Part shown: positions 63,246 through 64,000 of the stretch, piece by piece
Position numbering within the stretch: the stretch's first letter is position 1
Layout of the letters: every line of letters starts with the position of its first letter
Assembly (NCBI GenBank): GCA_943736015.1
Contig: OX031072.1
Coordinates: forward strand, 5,793,501-5,857,500
Reading direction: 5' to 3'
Origin: Tridacna crocea
Lineage: Eukaryota; Mollusca; Bivalvia; Cardiida; Cardiidae
Length of the DNA stretch: 64,000 nucleotides
Notes under the pieces: model-generated
What the model saw: only the letters and a program-made list of their open reading frames with translations
Told to the model about the DNA's origin: nothing
The model's database searches: none
Position numbers and translations under genes: made by a program

Positions 63246-63342
63246 GTAAGTAGTATAAGACATGTATACAGAGACCGTCCAAAGGAAGTCATGATAGTTG
63301 TTTCTTTAGAAGGTGGTCCCAAATTGCAAGTTCAAACATGTT

Positions 63343-63561
63343 GATTGAACTCTTTACCAAATGACAACTGGTCCAAATACAAAGCATTTGCTGATGACAA
63401 AATAAATATGACTGAAAAATCGAAATTTGATTTGAGAAGGACAGAAAACTTTGTTGGAAAAGGAGAAAATGCTGTTTACCAGGATTTTCTCCTTTTCCTA
63501 CAATGTTTTCAAAAGCTTTCTCATGGTTGTTAAAAGTCAGGATTGTGTGGTAAAGGGTTAA
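63343..63561 (-). mobile_element. HP1 element
   Basis: CTCTTTACCAAATGACAACTGG at the left without TTAA, GGTAAAGGGTTAA at the right. The hairpin is sound except for the centre (TGTTTACCAGG). Confidence 0.85.
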
Positions 63562-64000
63562 GCAGACCTGTTTACTTCTACGGATTCGCCGTAGTTTCTA
63601 CGGATTTTTCGTTAAAATTACGCGCTACGGATCGAAAATCGAAAACTACGGATCGTCCCATCAAAATCGGGACATTTCTGTAAATAGTGCGTTTTTAGTA
63701 GTTTCTGTAGGGTACTTAAATATAGATCGTAGGCAGTCAGACGCATGCGCGATTAAAAACCAGAGGGTTTACAAGCCTGTCCATGACAAGGAGAAGCGTC
63801 ACCAAGACCCGGATGTTGGGTGATGCAGGGTTCTCGTTTGACATGGGACTCCGGATTTTAATACCGATTTTAATGCTTGGAAATCCGAAATGACCTGTTT
63901 CTGACGCTCAAAAATATCTGCCTTAGCGTCATTCTGACGCATGAGATAACCAGTCAAAGGGTCATATAAATTATGTCGGATGTGCCCGGCAGGAATGTAG
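63562..64000. other. Window end, unclassified repeat-like sequence
   Basis: CTACGGAT/ATCCGTAG words recur at 63578-63660, and GACGCTCA..GCGTCATTCTGACGC at 63900-63945. No further contactin exon and no HP copy seen. Confidence 0.4.

Noticed and set aside
960-63533. Dozens of short open frames giving peptides like WEKEKMLVTSIFSFSHNVF or GKGENAGNQHFLLFPQCF
   Set aside because: They are translations of the HP hairpin in different frames and strands. They recur wherever the element is and lack start, splice or domain support.
79-63561. HP array as a CRISPR-like or phase-variation system
   Set aside because: The gene has spliceosomal introns, and the repeats have TTAA duplications and variable spacing with no spacers of constant length. 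It is an animal transposon landscape.
79-63561. HP hairpins as microRNA genes
   Set aside because: The stems are near-perfect with almost no loop and occur in dozens of copies. That is a MITE pattern, though small RNAs from them remain possible.

Overview
This window is animal genomic DNA. It carries one large, intron-rich, neuronal-type gene on the + strand, buried in transposable elements. The repeat set points to a bivalve mollusc: long repeats opening with an AGCTCACCTGAGC-type end, repeats opening with TATGCTCCCC, tRNA-derived SINEs ending in the ATATAACT..TATAAT..GTTGAAAAC..GC tail common in molluscs, and short hairpins built on GGATTAGCCTGCGCAGG. A heterodont such as a dreissenid or Mya relative is my best guess, from memory and not tested.

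The gene is an invertebrate contactin. Twenty-three coding exons can be chained from a signal-peptide exon at 1766-1838 to 63124-63245, where the gene runs on past the area I could assemble. Every junction is GT/AG, all phases agree, and the sum is 3138 nt (1046 codons) without a stop. Domain order is signal peptide (1-19), C-type lectin-like domain (about 25-175), six Ig domains (about 200-779), two FN3 domains (780-1005) and the start of a third. This is the lectin-Ig6-FN3 layout known for insect Contactin, a GPI-anchored septate-junction and neuronal adhesion protein. The rest of FN3-3, FN3-4 and the GPI signal must lie downstream of the window. Intron 1 is about 16.7 kb; the others are 0.4-5.2 kb.

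The introns are saturated by a short palindromic element, named here HP. It has TTAA at both ends, terminal inverted repeats starting CCCTTTACC, a length of about 200-230 bp, and a central near-perfect hairpin of about 66 bp. I count by eye roughly 80 or more copies, a copy every 700-800 bp. HP1 has one end like CACACAATCCC..ACTTTTGACG and the other like AAACGACAAAATTTTAGAC. HP1b has TTTCCCAAAC ends. HP2 has CCATAGATACTC / CCCCATAAGGCA ends but the same hairpin architecture. In HP entries, strand + means the ACTTTTGACG side comes first; for HP2, + means the CCATAGA side comes first. The TTAA target and CCC(T) ends are typical of piggyBac-type elements.

Other blocks: 1-1765 is upstream sequence with HP copies and no recognised promoter. 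The stretch 1839-18590 is intron 1, with HP copies, SINE pieces, fold-back elements and long unexplained stretches. The region 20665-21606 holds a palindrome and an 815-bp inverted-repeat transposon with a 6-bp target duplication. At 36434-40439 a BEL/Pao-type LTR retrotransposon lies antisense in intron 11, with apparently identical 611-bp LTRs and a 5-bp target duplication; it codes for gag-protease plus remnants of pol. At 46029-47308 two HP copies are interrupted by other repeats. At 48277-50700 two large bivalve repeats contain about 168-bp tandem units, and at 61076-61800 there is a similar array of about 165 bp. A 32-bp minisatellite lies at 59629-59972. No rRNA gene, no clearly functional tRNA gene, no CRISPR and no second host protein gene were seen. 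The many short open frames are mostly translations of the HP hairpin.
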